Of a stretch of 64,000 nt of DNA, positions 34,882 through 46,621 are shown in pieces. The notes beneath the pieces were generated by a model. The model saw only the letters and a program-made list of their open reading frames with translations. It was not told the DNA's origin and made no database searches. Source of the DNA: Candidatus Gastranaerophilales bacterium. Lineage in GTDB: Bacteria > Cyanobacteriota > Vampirovibrionia > Gastranaerophilales > Gastranaerophilaceae. The stretch is from positions 1 through 64,000 of the forward strand of contig CALVEK010000007.1 of assembly GCA_944326555.1 (NCBI GenBank). Direction: 5' to 3'. A program made the position numbers and the translations under genes. Numbering within the stretch: the first letter of the stretch is position 1; every line of letters starts with the position of its first letter.

Positions 34882-35727
34882 TTAATTACCTGAAAGTTGA
34901 ATCAAACTATAAGCAGAACTCCAAGGATTTGTAGATTTTGCCATGTTTCTAACTCTTTTAAGTTTTTCATTTTTCAATTTTTCTTGTTCTTTTTTAGCTT
35001 TTTCTAACTTTTTAGGATCAGCATTTCTGATTTTTAAATTTGCATAAATCAAATTTAATGCTTTCTGATACGAATCAGTTTTATAATTTGCTTTTACAGT
35101 AGCAGGATAATTGTAATTAGCATAATCATAAATATTCATTATTCTGTCTTCACAAGAAAGATTTTCATCCATCAAACCACCAAGATTAGCTATATCAGAC
35201 TTATAAACAACAGAAATCAAAGCTAAAGGATTATATTTTGCAGCAGCGAGTAAATCTACAGCAGTAATATCAGCTTCCTTGTCATTTTCCTTATTAACTT
35301 TATTTGACGAAATAGTCTTTAAAAGTCTTACCGTAGTATTAGCACCATCACTTTTCATATTCGGATTAACAGAAGATAACATAGAATTAACTAATCCTGA
35401 TTTCGCGCTATGACCATTAACTAAATGCCCGATTTCGTGAGCGACTACAGCTGCCAACTCGTTGTCATTTTCAACAAATTTTAAATCACCACTGTATATG
35501 TAAACTATTTGTGTATAGGTAGCATCAGTATTCATATTTTGGTTGTCTGTAACCTTGAAAGAAACAGTAGCCGGCATTTTATTAGCTTTAACAATATTCT
35601 GACCGATGACATTCAAATGATTTACGTTTGCCGTATCAAACCAATTTGTAGACGTATTGTAAGAGGCGGAAAAAGCACAACCTGCAAACAAAAACATACT
35701 CAAAACAATTCCAACTATTTTTTTCAT
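34882..35727 (-). CDS. M48-family metalloprotease (exported, putative lipoprotein)
   Basis: A 281-aa peptidase with the zinc motif HEIGH at residues 97-101 (AAVVAHEIGHLVNGHSA). A later NKENDKEADITAVDLLAAA supplies the third ligand Glu. It resembles the BepA/LoiP-type small M48 enzymes that degrade envelope proteins. The N-terminus is a signal sequence with a Cys (MFLFAGCAFS), a possible lipobox although Phe at -3 is unusual. The last 70 residues are basic and helical. ATG follows GGGAG. A hairpin lies after the stop at 34808-34856. Confidence 0.88.
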   Translation of the reverse strand: MKKIVGIVLSMFLFAGCAFSASYNTSTNWFDTANVNHLNVIGQNIVKANKMPATVSFKVTDNQNMNTDATYTQIVYIYSGDLKFVENDNELAAVVAHEIGHLVNGHSAKSGLVNSMLSSVNPNMKSDGANTTVRLLKTISSNKVNKENDKEADITAVDLLAAAKYNPLALISVVYKSDIANLGGLMDENLSCEDRIMNIYDYANYNYPATVKANYKTDSYQKALNLIYANLKIRNADPKKLEKAKKEQEKLKNEKLKRVRNMAKSTNPWSSAYSLIQLSGN

Positions 35728-35765
35728 ATAATACTCCCTTCTTTGTAGAACATTATAGCAAACAA

Positions 35766-35799
35766 AAAGAAAGCCGTACCCAAAAGTACGACTTTCTTT
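35766..35799 (-). terminator. Intrinsic terminator after rpoC2
   Basis: AAAGAAAG-C-CGTAC pairs with GTACG-A-CTTTCTTT around CCAAAA with one mismatch. It lies just beyond the rpoC2 stop on the minus strand. Confidence 0.8.
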
Positions 35800-35816
35800 A
35801 ACTTATATTAAAAGAA

Positions 35817-38800
35817 CTATTCACCAATAGTGAAATCAGGAGTTCCAAACATACCCTCAATTTCTTCCAAAATAGCAGAAGGCTTGCGAGTATTGTTCTT
35901 CTGAGCAGCTCTTCTTTGAGCTTCTTTATCCTTTTCTTCAGAAGCATTTGTTAAGTGGTAATAACCTGTACCGGCAGGGATCAATCTACCGATGATTACG
36001 TTTTCTTTAAGACCTCTTAAAAGATCTTTCTTACCGTCAACAGCTGCTTCTGTAAGAATTCTTGTAGTTTCTTGGAATGAAGCTGCAGAAATGAAACTTT
36101 CTGTGTTCAAAGAAGCCTTTGTTATACCTAAAAGAACAGGCTCATAAGTAGCAGGCTGTCCACCGGCTTCTTCTACAGCTTGATTTTCAAGTTCAAGTGA
36201 TTGAATTTCTACAAGTTCACCAGGTAATAATTTTGTATCGCCTGACTCAACAACTTTAACTTTCTTAGTCATTTGTCTAACGATAATTTCAACGTGTTTA
36301 TCAGCAATTTCTACACCTTGAGAACGGTATACACGTTGTACTTCGTCAACCAAATACTGTTGAGCTGCCTCAATACCATTAAGTCTTATAACATCATGAG
36401 GATTCAAAGGACCACTTGTTAAAGGTTGACCAACATGAATCTTCTGTTTGTCTTGAACAATGATATTTGAATCGATAGGATATTTGATTTCTGTTCTACC
36501 ATTTTCATTAACAAGATACAATCTTGGAACATCATCTTCTATCTCTATCTCAGCAACAGCATCAAATTCAGCAAGAATAGCAGAATCTTTAGGTTTTCTA
36601 CCTTCAAGAAGTTCTTCTACCCTCGGAAGACCTTGTACAATATCACCTGTCTTTTGTCTTTCGAATACAAGGTTTGCTAACATATCACCTCTAAGTACAA
36701 GTGAACCGGAATCAACCTGTAACATTGTACCTGGGCTAATTAAGTAAGGACGACCTACTCTTATGTCGATAGAATCTTTGTTAACTGCAATAACTCTACC
36801 TGATGTAGGAGTAGTTTCTCCACTTTCAGATACAACGCCATCACGTTTAACAAAATCACCTACTTTAACAACAGGTTTTGTTTTCAACTTAACTGTTTGT
36901 TGTACAGAATCCGAAATAAGAAGAATTCTTCTTAAATCTTCTTTATCTGATTTAATACTTGCAACACCATCGTTAACAGCTAAAACCTGAGTTTTTGCAA
37001 CAGGTTCTCTAGGTGCAATTACTTGACCATCTTCAACCAAAAGTTCTGTCTGTAATGATGCTTTGTTAGTTCCTTCAACTTCACGTCTTACAATCAAAGT
37101 TTCGAGAACAACAACTTTAAGCTCATTTTCTTTAGTCATTTCAACCATACCTTTAAGGTGGCTCAAATAACCTTGCATTTGAAGAACAAGACTTGTTCTA
37201 GTCAATGTCGCACCGTCCAAGTTTCTGACTCTTGCACCATCTTTGTATTGCAACTGAGTAACAGGAACAATGCTGATAGACTCATCTGTGCTTTCAAATT
37301 CTATGCTTACAGATTTTGGTTTTATGTCAAACTGCTCAACAGGTCTTACCAAAATTTGTATTGGCTTGTTAGAAATAGCATCATCATCTAGCGAAGTAAC
37401 ATCTAAGTCTTCATCAAGATCATCTATTTCCAAATTATCTGATTCATTTTCAAGTATTGTAACAATAGAAGGTTGTTTTGCCTTAATTTTGCCTGCGATT
37501 ACAGTACCGGCTTCAACAACTTCACCTTCTTCTACTTTCAAATCACCAATTGAATCCAATGTATGGATTTCACCGGGTCTAACAACAACTTCGTGAATAA
37601 TATCATTGAATTCTTTAATTTCTACAATGCCGTCAATGTGAGTATAAAGGTCTTTAACAACCTCAGTACCTGCAGTAACAAAAGTATTGTTTTCTACCAT
37701 CTTGAGAGTAACATCCTTATTAATTTGATGAACTTCTTCAGGAATAAATACTACAGAACCTGGTTTTGTAATAATTTGATTGTCATCAACTTCTATACCC
37801 ATGTATCTGATTTCGCCTGATGATGTAACGGCATACTCATCATCAATCAACTCAGCTATTATCATTCCGTTTTCAACAGAAGTATCAGCAGGAGATTTTA
37901 CAATGTATTTTTCACCTGTAGAATCAACTGTCCAGAATTGTTCTTTCTTTGTTGTTTCGAAAGTTGCATTAGAAGGCGCAATAGAAGCAATAACAATTGT
38001 CAATTCCTTACCTTGGACAATTTTCTTAATCTTCTTACCTTCAAATTTAACTTCTTCTACTTCAAGGTTTTCGCCAACACGAACTTCTCCGCCGTGTTCT
38101 GATGAAATATGAGTTTCAGCAAGTTTTTCACCTGTCTTAATTTTTTGTCCGTCTTTTACAAGGATTTTTGAACCACCAGGCAAGTTGTATACATCGCCGC
38201 CGAGTACCCAGACAATACCATTTTTGTTTGCTGTTCTTGAAACATTTCCTTGTCTGTCTTTCTTTTCATCAGCAACGAAATCTTCAAATAATACTTCACC
38301 TGACAAATCAGAGTTAATATCCTTTGTAGCTTTTTCTGTTAAACGGCTACCATCTCCGGAAGAAGCAGGTTCAAACTCAGCAATCTGATCACCTTTCTTA
38401 ATCTTCATACCATTAACTACAAACATTTTTGCACCTGTAGGAATATGGTATTTTCTGGACAACTTAGCACCTTTGAGTTCTAAATCACCCTCTTGAATAT
38501 TAACTTGAACAACATCACCATGACGAGTTCTCATTTCTTTTGTTTTGAGTTTTGAAACAATTTCACCATCGATATCAGCATCGATATGTTTCATAGCTCC
38601 TGAACCTTTAAATACACCACCTGTGTGGAAAGTTCTCATTGTAAGCTGTGTACCGGGTTCACCGATTGATTGAGCTGCAATAATACCGATAGCTTCACCT
38701 GAATCAACCATCTTTTGTGTTGTCATTGCCCAACCATAACACTTACGGCAAACGCCATATTCTAATGCACAAGTTAAAGCAGAACGAACTTTAAGAGAAT

Positions 38801-39659
38801 GCAATTCTATTGAATCAATTTTCTTGATATCTTCTCTGTCAACTGTCTTACCTGCTGCAACTAAAACATTTCCGTCAGCATCTTTAATATCTTCTGCAAT
38901 AGTTCTTCCAAGAAGTCTTTCTTTTAGAGGAACAACAACTTTTTCACCATCTCTGATATCGGTCATTGTAATTGATTTTGTAGTATGACAATCATCTTCT
39001 CTAATGATTACATCTTGAGCTACGTCAACAAGACGTCTTGTCAAATAACCGGAGTCAGCAGTTTTTAACGCTGTATCTACAAGACCTTTACGTGCACCGT
39101 ATGATGAAATGATGTACTCGGTAACAGACAAACCTTCTTTAAAGTTTGATTTAATAGGCAAGTCGATAATCTGACCTTGTGCGTCAGCCATCAAACCACG
39201 CATACCAACAAGCTGTGATACCTGTGATAAGTTACCTCTCGCACCGGAGAATGCCATCATATAAACCGGATTAAGTCTGTCAAAGTTTTCAACTACCTGT
39301 TCTGTAAGTTTAGCAGTGGTTTCAGACCAAGTATCGATAACCTTTGTATATCTTTCTACCTCAGTAATTTCACCTTTTAGGTATCTGTTTGTAGATTTGT
39401 CAATTTCAGCTTCAGCTTCTGCTAACAACTGTTTTTTTATCGGAGGTACGCTCAAATCACTGATTGAAATTGTTGTACCTGAAATAGTTGCATATTTATA
39501 ACCCAAGTTCTTCAAGCTGTTAGCTAAACTTGCAGCCTTAGATCCACCATACTCAAGATATACTTGAGCAAGCAGGTTATTCAATGCTTTCTTGTTCACA
39601 ACCTGGTTGATGAACTCCATTGTTTTCTTATTATGTTTTTGAAGTAATGATGTATCCAT
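35817..39659 (-). CDS. rpoC2: RNA polymerase beta' C-terminal part (RpoC2)
   Basis: A 1280-aa subunit that carries the second half of beta', as in Cyanobacteria. It contains the trigger-loop and bridge-helix regions: [40 protein letters not shown], and zinc ligands of EDDCH with [14 protein letters not shown]. After the TRFHTGG region comes a long beta-rich stretch of several hundred residues with repeated GE-x-x-(K/V) segments before [16 protein letters not shown]. That matches the SI3-type insertion in the trigger loop. Its end (KSFI... [12 protein letters not shown]) is complete. The gene follows rpoC1 by 54 bases. A terminator follows. Confidence 0.96.
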   Translation of the reverse strand: MDTSLLQKHNKKTMEFINQVVNKKALNNLLAQVYLEYGGSKAASLANSLKNLGYKYATISGTTISISDLSVPPIKKQLLAEAEAEIDKSTNRYLKGEITEVERYTKVIDTWSETTAKLTEQVVENFDRLNPVYMMAFSGARGNLSQVSQLVGMRGLMADAQGQIIDLPIKSNFKEGLSVTEYIISSYGARKGLVDTALKTADSGYLTRRLVDVAQDVIIREDDCHTTKSITMTDIRDGEKVVVPLKERLLGRTIAEDIKDADGNVLVAAGKTVDREDIKKIDSIELHSLKVRSALTCALEYGVCRKCYGWAMTTQKMVDSGEAIGIIAAQSIGEPGTQLTMRTFHTGGVFKGSGAMKHIDADIDGEIVSKLKTKEMRTRHGDVVQVNIQEGDLELKGAKLSRKYHIPTGAKMFVVNGMKIKKGDQIAEFEPASSGDGSRLTEKATKDINSDLSGEVLFEDFVADEKKDRQGNVSRTANKNGIVWVLGGDVYNLPGGSKILVKDGQKIKTGEKLAETHISSEHGGEVRVGENLEVEEVKFEGKKIKKIVQGKELTIVIASIAPSNATFETTKKEQFWTVDSTGEKYIVKSPADTSVENGMIIAELIDDEYAVTSSGEIRYMGIEVDDNQIITKPGSVVFIPEEVHQINKDVTLKMVENNTFVTAGTEVVKDLYTHIDGIVEIKEFNDIIHEVVVRPGEIHTLDSIGDLKVEEGEVVEAGTVIAGKIKAKQPSIVTILENESDNLEIDDLDEDLDVTSLDDDAISNKPIQILVRPVEQFDIKPKSVSIEFESTDESISIVPVTQLQYKDGARVRNLDGATLTRTSLVLQMQGYLSHLKGMVEMTKENELKVVVLETLIVRREVEGTNKASLQTELLVEDGQVIAPREPVAKTQVLAVNDGVASIKSDKEDLRRILLISDSVQQTVKLKTKPVVKVGDFVKRDGVVSESGETTPTSGRVIAVNKDSIDIRVGRPYLISPGTMLQVDSGSLVLRGDMLANLVFERQKTGDIVQGLPRVEELLEGRKPKDSAILAEFDAVAEIEIEDDVPRLYLVNENGRTEIKYPIDSNIIVQDKQKIHVGQPLTSGPLNPHDVIRLNGIEAAQQYLVDEVQRVYRSQGVEIADKHVEIIVRQMTKKVKVVESGDTKLLPGELVEIQSLELENQAVEEAGGQPATYEPVLLGITKASLNTESFISAASFQETTRILTEAAVDGKKDLLRGLKENVIIGRLIPAGTGYYHLTNASEEKDKEAQRRAAQKNNTRKPSAILEEIEGMFGTPDFTIGE

Positions 39660-39713
39660 TTTTTCTTTAATTCCCTTTGATTAATATTTGGTAACCTTCA
39701 CGGATTATTTCCG

Positions 39714-41432
39714 TTATGAAGACAACGAGTTTCTAACTGTTTCGTTAAAGATTATTCTTCCTACAGTAGTTTCGATTCTTTCACCTTTTTCGTCTCTTAC
39801 AACGATTTTGTCGTGCAAATCGATAACTTTAGCTTCCAATGCAGAAATTGCATCATCAAAGCTGTAGAAATATCCTTTAACTTCACCTTCACCATCATGG
39901 TTTTTCAAAATTGTAAGGTAGTACATACCCAATACCATATCCTGAGTAGGAGTGATAATAGGTTTACCTGTAGCAGGAGCAAGAATATTATTTGTAGCAA
40001 GCATTAACATTCTGGCTTCTGTCTGAGCTTCAATTGACAATGGAACGTGAACAGCCATTTGGTCTCCGTCGAAGTCGGCGTTGAATGCCGTACAAACCAG
40101 CGGGTGCAATTGAATAGCTCTGCCTTCAACAAGTTTAGGTTCAAATGCTTGAATACCAAGTCTGTGAAGAGTAGGAGCACGGTTCAACAATACCGGATGT
40201 CCATCAATAACCTCTTCTAAAATATCCCATACAACGGGCTCTGAACGTTCAATTTTCTTCTTAGCAGATTTAATGTTCTGTACTAAACCACGTTCAATCA
40301 ATTTGTTAACAACAAAAGGCTTAAATAATTCGATAGCCATTTCTTTAGGCAAACCGCATTGATTCAACTCAAGGCTCGGACCAACAACAATTACGGAACG
40401 ACCTGAATAGTCAACACGTTTACCCAACAAGTTTTGTCTGAAACGACCTTGTTTACCTTCAATGATGTTAGACAATGATTTTAACGGTCTGTTGTTAGGA
40501 CCAACAACAGTTCTGCCTCTTCTGCCGTTGTCGATTAACGCGTCAACAGCTTCTTGAAGCATACGTTTTTCGTTTCTTACGATGATTTCCGGAGCGCCCA
40601 TCTCTAACAATCTTAACAAACGGTTGTTTCTGTTAATTACACGTCTGTACAAATCGTTTAAATCAGATGTAGCAAAACGTCCGCCATCCAATTGAACCAT
40701 AGGTCTCAAATCCGGAGGAGTAACAGGAAGTACATCCATAATCATCCAAGTAGGTTCTGTGTTGGAAGCAATCAATGATTCGATAAGTCTCAATCTCTTG
40801 ATTAGTTTTGCTCTCTTTTGAACAGAACCGCCTGCTTGAGCCAATTCACCTCTAATTTCTTCAACAAGTTCTGTCATGTTGATTTCACCAAGCAATTCTT
40901 TAATTGCTTCAGCACCGATACCAACTTTAAGAGCAGACTCTTCATTTTCCATGATAAAGTCTTCATACTCTTCTTCGCTTAAGAGTTGGTACTTTTTGAA
41001 ACCTGAATCAGCAGGATCAATTACAACATAATTGTTGAAATATATAACTTGTTCCAAATCTTTTAAAGACATATCCAAAAGTAATCCTAAATAAGAAGGA
41101 ATTCCTTTTAAGAACCAAATGTGAGAAACCGGTGCAGCAAGTTTGATATGCCCCATTCTGTGTCTTCTTACTTTTGAATCGGTAACTTCAACACCACATC
41201 TTTCACAGATGATACCTTTGTGTCTTACTCTTTTGTATTTACCGCAAAAACATTCCCAGTCCTTTGTAGGTCCAAAGATACGTTCGCAGAACAAACCGTC
41301 TCTTTCCGGTTTTAATGTTCTATAGTTAATAGTTTCCGGTTTGGTAACCTCACCGTATGACCATTTCAGTATTCTCTCCGGAGAAGCGATACTGATTCGT
41401 ATATAGTCAAAATAATCTATACTTGTAGACAA
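39714..41432 (-). CDS. rpoC1: RNA polymerase gamma/beta' N-terminal part (RpoC1)
   Basis: A 572-aa subunit carrying the catalytic N-terminal half of beta'. The zinc ribbon is [20 protein letters not shown], the catalytic magnesium loop is [16 protein letters not shown] at about residues 450-465, and [20 protein letters not shown] precedes it. It is a little shorter than cyanobacterial RpoC1 (about 610-630 aa). Splitting at this point, with rpoC2 next, is characteristic of Cyanobacteria and their non-photosynthetic relatives. The start follows GGAG. A strong hairpin lies in the 84 bases between rpoB and this gene. Confidence 0.97.
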   Translation of the reverse strand: MSTSIDYFDYIRISIASPERILKWSYGEVTKPETINYRTLKPERDGLFCERIFGPTKDWECFCGKYKRVRHKGIICERCGVEVTDSKVRRHRMGHIKLAAPVSHIWFLKGIPSYLGLLLDMSLKDLEQVIYFNNYVVIDPADSGFKKYQLLSEEEYEDFIMENEESALKVGIGAEAIKELLGEINMTELVEEIRGELAQAGGSVQKRAKLIKRLRLIESLIASNTEPTWMIMDVLPVTPPDLRPMVQLDGGRFATSDLNDLYRRVINRNNRLLRLLEMGAPEIIVRNEKRMLQEAVDALIDNGRRGRTVVGPNNRPLKSLSNIIEGKQGRFRQNLLGKRVDYSGRSVIVVGPSLELNQCGLPKEMAIELFKPFVVNKLIERGLVQNIKSAKKKIERSEPVVWDILEEVIDGHPVLLNRAPTLHRLGIQAFEPKLVEGRAIQLHPLVCTAFNADFDGDQMAVHVPLSIEAQTEARMLMLATNNILAPATGKPIITPTQDMVLGMYYLTILKNHDGEGEVKGYFYSFDDAISALEAKVIDLHDKIVVRDEKGERIETTVGRIIFNETVRNSLSS

Positions 41433-41516
41433 TTTATATCTCCTTTGTTAATTATTTCTGTTATTGAGTTTATTATATCTGCCACCTCGAACATTCCGAG
41501 GTGGCAAATTGATTAA
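41433..41516 (-). promoter_or_regulatory. rpoB-rpoC1 spacer with a perfect hairpin
   Basis: TGCCACCTCG (41480-41489) pairs exactly with CGAGGTGGCA (41497-41506) around AACATTC. On the minus strand the stem is followed by GATATAATAAAC, not by a T-run, so it is not a normal terminator. It could be a processing site, attenuator or internal promoter. The position inside the polymerase operon suggests tuning of rpoC1 level relative to rpoB. The role is inferred. Confidence 0.5.
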
Positions 41517-44500
41517 TTACTCTTTAAAAGTAGTAGGTGTTTCAAAGAAATTGATGTTCAACAATTCTGAGTCAATATCTGAAAGAGTTCTCTTTGCAGA
41601 AGATTTTCTCAAATCATCTGTATCAGACATCAAATCAACTTCTTCTCCACCTTTTTTAGCAACGGTGATATCCAAACCGATTGATTGAAGTTCTCTAACA
41701 AGAACCTTAAACGATTCAGGAATACCAGGTCTAGGAATGTTATCTCCTTTAACAATTGCTTCATAAGCTCTTGAACGGCCGTTAACGTCATCGGATTTGA
41801 TTGTTAACATTTCTTGAAGTGTATAAGCAGCACCGTATGCTTCTAATGCCCATACCTCCATCTCACCGAATCTTTGACCGCCGAATTGAGCTTTACCACC
41901 CAAAGGTTGTTGTGTAACAAGTGAGTAAGGACCTGTACTTCTTGCGTGAATTTTATCATCAACAAGGTGAACAAGTTTCAATACATAAGTCAAACCAACA
42001 GCAACAGGTCTGTCAAACGGTTCACCTGTTCTACCGTCAATAAGTCTTACCTTACCGTCTTCACCAACCCAATCGATGCCTCTTGCTTTGATACCTCTTA
42101 AAAGTTCTTCTTTTGTAACTTTTTCAGACATACCGCCGCCGTACATTTCATCGAATGATGGAGCTTCATAATATTCTTTGTTCAGATATGCAGCCATACC
42201 GAGTAAGTTTTCATAAGTTTGACCTACGTTCATACGAGAAGGTACACCAAGAGGGTTCAATACAACATCCACAGGTGTTCCGTCAGGCAAGAACGGCATA
42301 TCTTCTTTCGGAAGAATTCTTGAAACAATACCCTTGTTTCCATGACGACCTGAAAGTTTATCACCAACAGATACTTTACGTTTTTGAGCAATATAAACTC
42401 TAATAACAGTGTTAGCACCAGGTGGTAATTCATCGCCTTTTTCACGGTCAAATACTTTAACATCGACTACACGTCCGCCTTCTCCGTGAGGAACTCTCAA
42501 AGAATTGTCTTTAACGTCTCTTGCTTTTTCAGCAAAGATAGCTCTCAACAATTTTTCTTCCGGAGGATGTTCAGATTCACCTTTCGGTGTAACTTTACCT
42601 ACCAAAATGTCATCGGCATAAACTCTTGCACCGATTCTTACAATACCTCTTTCGTCAAGGTGTCGTAAGGATTCTTCAGAAACGTTAGGAACTTCTCTTG
42701 TAATTTCTTCAGGTCCAAGTTTAGTTTGACGTGCGTCTATTTCTAATTTTTCTATGTGAACAGAAGTAAAGATATCATCGTGAACGCATCTTTCTGAAAG
42801 AAGAATAGCATCCTCGTAGTTATAACCTTCCCAAGGCATGTAAGCGAGCAGTACGTTCTTACCAAGTGAAAGTTCACCCATATGAGTAGATGCACCATCC
42901 GCAATTACATCACCCGCTTTAACCTCATCACCATCTCTTACGATAGGCTTTTGGTTAATACAAGTATCTTGGTTACTTCTTACATATTTCATTAATTGAT
43001 ATCTGTGAAGTTTATTAGCTTTGTCTCTAATATATATTTCTTCACCGACAACCTTTTCGACCACACCGTCTACATCAGATACAACAACCATACCTGAGTC
43101 TTTAGCAGCTCTCTTTTCAAGACCTGTACCAACAACAGGACGGTCTGTGATAAGAAGAGGTACAGACTGACGTTGCATGTTTGAACCCATCAATGCACGG
43201 TTAGCATCATCGTGTTCAATGAACGGAATCAATGATGTAGCAACAGAGAAAATCTGAATCGGAGAAACACCGATGTAGTCAACTCTGTTTGCTTCTGACA
43301 TTGTGAATTCAGATCTGTAACGGCAAGGTACATAAGGATATTTAATGCTTCTGTCTTCGTTTAACTCAAGGTCGGCAGGAGCAATACGTAAGTTATCTTC
43401 TTCGTCTGCTGTGAGGTAGTGTACTTCGTCAGTAACTACACCATCTTTAACAGCAAAGAAAGGAGATTCAATAAATCCATAGTCATTAACCTTTGCGTGA
43501 GTAGCCAAAGAACCAATCAAACCTGCGTTCGGACCTTCAGGAGTTTCTACAGGACAGATACGTCCGTAGTGAGAAGGGTGAATATCACGAACAGCAAAGC
43601 CTGCTCTTTCTCTAACCAAACCACCAGGTCCCAATGCAGAAATACGTCTCTTGTGAGTCAATTCTGCAAGAGGGTTAATTTGGTCCATGAACTGTGATAA
43701 CTGAGATGATCCGAAGAACTCTTTTAAAGAAGCAACTAAAGGTTTAGTGTTCAACAAGTTCAATGGAGTCAATGTATCAGAATCTTGAAGAGTCATTCTC
43801 TCTTTTACAATTCTTTCAATTCTTGAAAGACCAACTCTGAATTGGTTTTGTAACAACTCACCTACTGAACGAATTCTTCTGTTTCCGAGATGGTCGATAT
43901 CATCAACAGAACCTTCGTCATAAGTTAAGTTTATCAAGTACTCAATTGAAGCTACCAAGTCTTGAACAGTAATTGTTCTTTGAGTTTCAGGCAAGTTCAA
44001 ACCGAGTTTTTTGTTCAATTTGTAGCGACCTACACGACCGATATCGTATTTCTTTTCGTCAAAGAAACGAGCTTCCAAAATGGAACGTCCGCCAGCTGCA
44101 GAAGCAGGATCGCCGGGTCTCAATTTTTTGTAAATCTCAATTAATGCATCATCAGTCGTTTCTGTTGTATCTTTATCCAATGTTTTCTTTAAAAACTCAG
44201 CATGAGTGAACAATGTTTCCATTTCACCAACAGTAATACCGAGAGCTTTTAAAAGTGTAGTTGCAAGAATTTTTCTGTTCTTATCAATCTTCACATATAT
44301 AACATCGTTTGCATCAGTTTCTATCTTCAACCAAGCACCTCTGTTTGGAATAAGAGTTGCATTGTACAAACGTTTACCGGTTGGAGAGATTTCACGTTTA
44401 AAGTAAACCCCAGGTGAACGAACGATTTGTGAAACTATAACACGTTCCGCACCGTTTACAATGAACGTACCTTTGTCTGTCATTGTAGGAATATCACCGA

Positions 44501-44831
44501 TGTATACTTCTTGTTCCTTAATTTCACCGGTATCACGGTTAACCAATCTAACCATTACACGAAGCTGTTTTGCATAAGTAGCATCGTGGATACGAGCTTC
44601 TTCAATCGTATACTTTGGATTATCAAAAGTATAGTTAGGAAGAAAATGCAGTTCCAAACGGCCTGTATAATCTTTAATAGGAGAGAATGAAAGTAATTCT
44701 TCCTTTAAGCCTTCTTTTAAAAACCATTCAAAAGAATTCTTTTGAACTTCAATAAGGTCAGGTAAATCATCCAATCTGGTATTTGGAATACCCATTGGTG
44801 TTACTCTGGTTGCTTGATTTGTTGTCGACAT
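41517..44831 (-). CDS. rpoB: RNA polymerase beta subunit (RpoB)
   Basis: An 1104-aa subunit containing the known beta landmarks: the rifampicin region [46 protein letters not shown]-like [55 protein letters not shown] and the C-terminal [20 protein letters not shown]. The start follows GAGGT. The gene heads the rpoB-rpoC1-rpoC2 operon. rplJ and rplL are not upstream, which fits the cyanobacterial arrangement. The upstream promoter region has a hairpin. Confidence 0.97.
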   Translation of the reverse strand: MSTTNQATRVTPMGIPNTRLDDLPDLIEVQKNSFEWFLKEGLKEELLSFSPIKDYTGRLELHFLPNYTFDNPKYTIEEARIHDATYAKQLRVMVRLVNRDTGEIKEQEVYIGDIPTMTDKGTFIVNGAERVIVSQIVRSPGVYFKREISPTGKRLYNATLIPNRGAWLKIETDANDVIYVKIDKNRKILATTLLKALGITVGEMETLFTHAEFLKKTLDKDTTETTDDALIEIYKKLRPGDPASAAGGRSILEARFFDEKKYDIGRVGRYKLNKKLGLNLPETQRTITVQDLVASIEYLINLTYDEGSVDDIDHLGNRRIRSVGELLQNQFRVGLSRIERIVKERMTLQDSDTLTPLNLLNTKPLVASLKEFFGSSQLSQFMDQINPLAELTHKRRISALGPGGLVRERAGFAVRDIHPSHYGRICPVETPEGPNAGLIGSLATHAKVNDYGFIESPFFAVKDGVVTDEVHYLTADEEDNLRIAPADLELNEDRSIKYPYVPCRYRSEFTMSEANRVDYIGVSPIQIFSVATSLIPFIEHDDANRALMGSNMQRQSVPLLITDRPVVGTGLEKRAAKDSGMVVVSDVDGVVEKVVGEEIYIRDKANKLHRYQLMKYVRSNQDTCINQKPIVRDGDEVKAGDVIADGASTHMGELSLGKNVLLAYMPWEGYNYEDAILLSERCVHDDIFTSVHIEKLEIDARQTKLGPEEITREVPNVSEESLRHLDERGIVRIGARVYADDILVGKVTPKGESEHPPEEKLLRAIFAEKARDVKDNSLRVPHGEGGRVVDVKVFDREKGDELPPGANTVIRVYIAQKRKVSVGDKLSGRHGNKGIVSRILPKEDMPFLPDGTPVDVVLNPLGVPSRMNVGQTYENLLGMAAYLNKEYYEAPSFDEMYGGGMSEKVTKEELLRGIKARGIDWVGEDGKVRLIDGRTGEPFDRPVAVGLTYVLKLVHLVDDKIHARSTGPYSLVTQQPLGGKAQFGGQRFGEMEVWALEAYGAAYTLQEMLTIKSDDVNGRSRAYEAIVKGDNIPRPGIPESFKVLVRELQSIGLDITVAKKGGEEVDLMSDTDDLRKSSAKRTLSDIDSELLNINFFETPTTFKE

Positions 44832-44898
44832 TTATTTACCTCGCTAAATGTGGCGTACTACATTATTTTTGTAAACTGTGTTATTAAAATTTTCGGGC

Positions 44899-44923
44899 AC
44901 AGAGCGCCTTTTGGCCCCTCTGT
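44899..44923 (-). promoter_or_regulatory. Hairpin in the rpoB leader
   Basis: ACAGAG pairs with CTCTGT, and GCC with GGC, around AAAA (with mismatches), at about 70 bases before the rpoB start. On the minus strand it is followed by GCCCGAAAATTTT. It could be an attenuator or a structured leader. No T-run follows it directly. Confidence 0.4.
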
Positions 44924-44977
44924 CTATTATGATTTTGTAATTACAATATACTTTTACTCATATCTAACCATTATATA

Positions 44978-45005
44978 ATCTTATTTGCTAAAACATGCCC
45001 GTCAA
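44978..45005 (-). promoter_or_regulatory. Candidate rpoB promoter
   Basis: On the minus strand TTGACG (45005-45000) is followed after 16 bases by TAAGAT (44983-44978). It is about 150 bases upstream of the rpoB start and in the right direction. A second TATAAT lies a little further in but lacks a good -35. The leader hairpin at 44899-44923 would be within the transcript. Confidence 0.5.
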
Positions 45006-45117
45006 GAAAAACACCAAGTTTTTCAAGAATTAGCGAAATATTTTTTAACAATAATACACAAATTTGTTACATTTTGTTTCAAATACTCATCAACATTGAA
45101 AAATACTGTCAAGTGTC

Positions 45118-45145
45118 TTGGGGAAATTTTAGTCAAAAGTATAAT
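45118..45145 (+). promoter_or_regulatory. Candidate promoter for the 93-aa gene
   Basis: TTGGGG, 16 bases and TATAAT, about 100 bases before the ATG at 45247. The -10 is good and the -35 moderate. The remaining part of 44832-45246 holds only leader sequences. Confidence 0.35.
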
Positions 45146-45246
45146 GTAAAATTTCCGAAACTCAAAAATAATGGTGTAGAAATATACTAAACTTTTCGGA
45201 GCAAAGAACCGTTAAAGATATTCGCAAAAAAATGAAGGAGAAATAA

Positions 45247-45528
45247 ATGGGAACAGATATTTTAGAAAAAATATACAAAGCATCGGACATGGCGAACGGA
45301 ATAAAAGACATAGTTGTATTTACACAAAGTTTTAAGGCCTACGGAACAATAGTAAAAGACCATAAGGACAATTTAAAAAATATTTTAACATTAAAAGACG
45401 CATCTATTTGTCATCATTTTGATGAATGCAGTTGTAATATCGAAAGCCCAAAATACGAATGGCTAAACATAAATGAAGAAAAGATTATCGCTTTTTCCAT
45501 ACTCGGGTACATGACGTGCGCTAATTAA
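45247..45528 (+). CDS. 93-aa hypothetical protein with Cys/His motif
   Basis: I do not recognise the family. It starts MGTDILEKIYKASDMANGIK after AAGGAG and has the sequence ICHHFDECSCNIE near residues 54-66, with His and Cys in an arrangement that could bind a metal or redox group. IIAFSILGYMTC near the end is mildly hydrophobic. There is no signal peptide. It is a single gene with its own promoter and shares a convergent hairpin with the sigma factor gene. Confidence 0.7.
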   Translation: MGTDILEKIYKASDMANGIKDIVVFTQSFKAYGTIVKDHKDNLKNILTLKDASICHHFDECSCNIESPKYEWLNINEEKIIAFSILGYMTCAN

Positions 45529-45549
45529 CCCTAAATCAATCATAATAAA

Positions 45550-45582
45550 GAGCCAATTATGTTTTGTAATCATAATTGGCTC
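45550..45582. terminator. Convergent hairpin terminator
   Basis: GAGCCAATTATG pairs exactly with CATAATTGGCTC around a nine-base loop. It sits between the 93-aa gene (plus) and the sigma factor gene (minus). On the minus strand it is followed by TTTATTATG, a short T-rich run. Confidence 0.75.
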
Positions 45583-45587
45583 ATAAA

Positions 45588-46592
45588 TTAGTTAAAATAA
45601 TTTTTCAAACCTTTTGTTAGGTTGTTGTTTTTACAGAGTTTTTTAAGTTTACTTATTGCTCTGTTTTCAATTTGTCTGATGCGTTCTCTGGAAACACCGT
45701 ACCTTGAACCGATTTCCTCCAAGGTTTTTCGATTTCCATCATCATTTAAACCATAGCGCATAATCAAAACATCCCTTTCCTTAGGACTTAATTGATTAAG
45801 CATTTTTTGAATATCTTCAAACAAATTTTCTTGAGAAACTCGAGAGTCAGGAGATATCGTAGATTCATCCACTATAAAATCACCCAATTTTGAAGATTCA
45901 TCTTTTGTCGTAGCAGGTGTCTCTATACTAATTGTTGATTGAGCAGCTTTGATTAAAGATGTTAACTTAGAGACAGGAATACCGACTCTATAAGCAATTT
46001 CTTCTTTTGAAGGAACCTTGCCCGACTCTGTTGTCAAATCAAGAGTAACTTTTTTTATTTTGCTCAAAGTTTCTATCATGTGAACAGGAAGTCTTATAAT
46101 TCTTGATTTATCAGCTATTGCTCTTGTTATTGACTGCTGTATCCACCAAGTAGCATAGGTGGAAAACTTATAACCCTTTGCATAGTCAAATTTTTCAGCT
46201 GCTTTCATCAGGCCCATATTACCTTCTTGAATCAAATCAAGAAAAGACAGCCCTCTGCCTATATATTTTTTTGCAATACTGACAACAAGTCTTAAATTTG
46301 CATTGACAAGAATTTCTTTTGCTTCTTCATCATTTTTTTCCTTGATTTTTTTAGCAACTTCAAGTTCTTGTTCTGCAGTCAAAAGAGGTATTTTACCAAT
46401 TTGCTGCAAGTATATTTTCACCGAATCATCAGCATTTATAGAAGAAACATTTTCAGACGTTTTGGGCTCTTCAACTGACATGATAAGCTCATCATCTTCA
46501 GGCTCTTCATTAATTTTATCTATAGAAATTTCAGTGTTTTCGTCATTTATATCCACGTCATCACCGTTATATTTTTCTATTTTACTTGCCAT
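45588..46592 (-). CDS. Primary-type sigma-70 factor (SigA/RpoD-like)
   Basis: A 334-aa sigma factor of the RpoD group. It has region 1.2 ([20 protein letters not shown]), region 2 ([53 protein letters not shown]), region 3 with [11 protein letters not shown], and region 4 ([39 protein letters not shown]). The first 60 residues are acidic. It lacks the long region 1.1 of the E. coli protein. ATG 46592 has AGGAG upstream. It could be the principal sigma or a group 2 paralogue, since Cyanobacteria have several. The RNA methyltransferase gene lies upstream on the same strand, about 30 bases away. Confidence 0.93.
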   Translation of the reverse strand: MASKIEKYNGDDVDINDENTEISIDKINEEPEDDELIMSVEEPKTSENVSSINADDSVKIYLQQIGKIPLLTAEQELEVAKKIKEKNDEEAKEILVNANLRLVVSIAKKYIGRGLSFLDLIQEGNMGLMKAAEKFDYAKGYKFSTYATWWIQQSITRAIADKSRIIRLPVHMIETLSKIKKVTLDLTTESGKVPSKEEIAYRVGIPVSKLTSLIKAAQSTISIETPATTKDESSKLGDFIVDESTISPDSRVSQENLFEDIQKMLNQLSPKERDVLIMRYGLNDDGNRKTLEEIGSRYGVSRERIRQIENRAISKLKKLCKNNNLTKGLKNYFN

Positions 46593-46621
46593 TAGCACTC
46601 CTCTTTATGAGATTAACAATA

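Noticed and set aside
36460-38388. Several Ser/Thr-rich plus-strand frames in the rpoC2 region
   Set aside because: They are antisense shadows of rpoC2. Their composition follows from reading the complementary strand of Glu/Lys-rich sequence.
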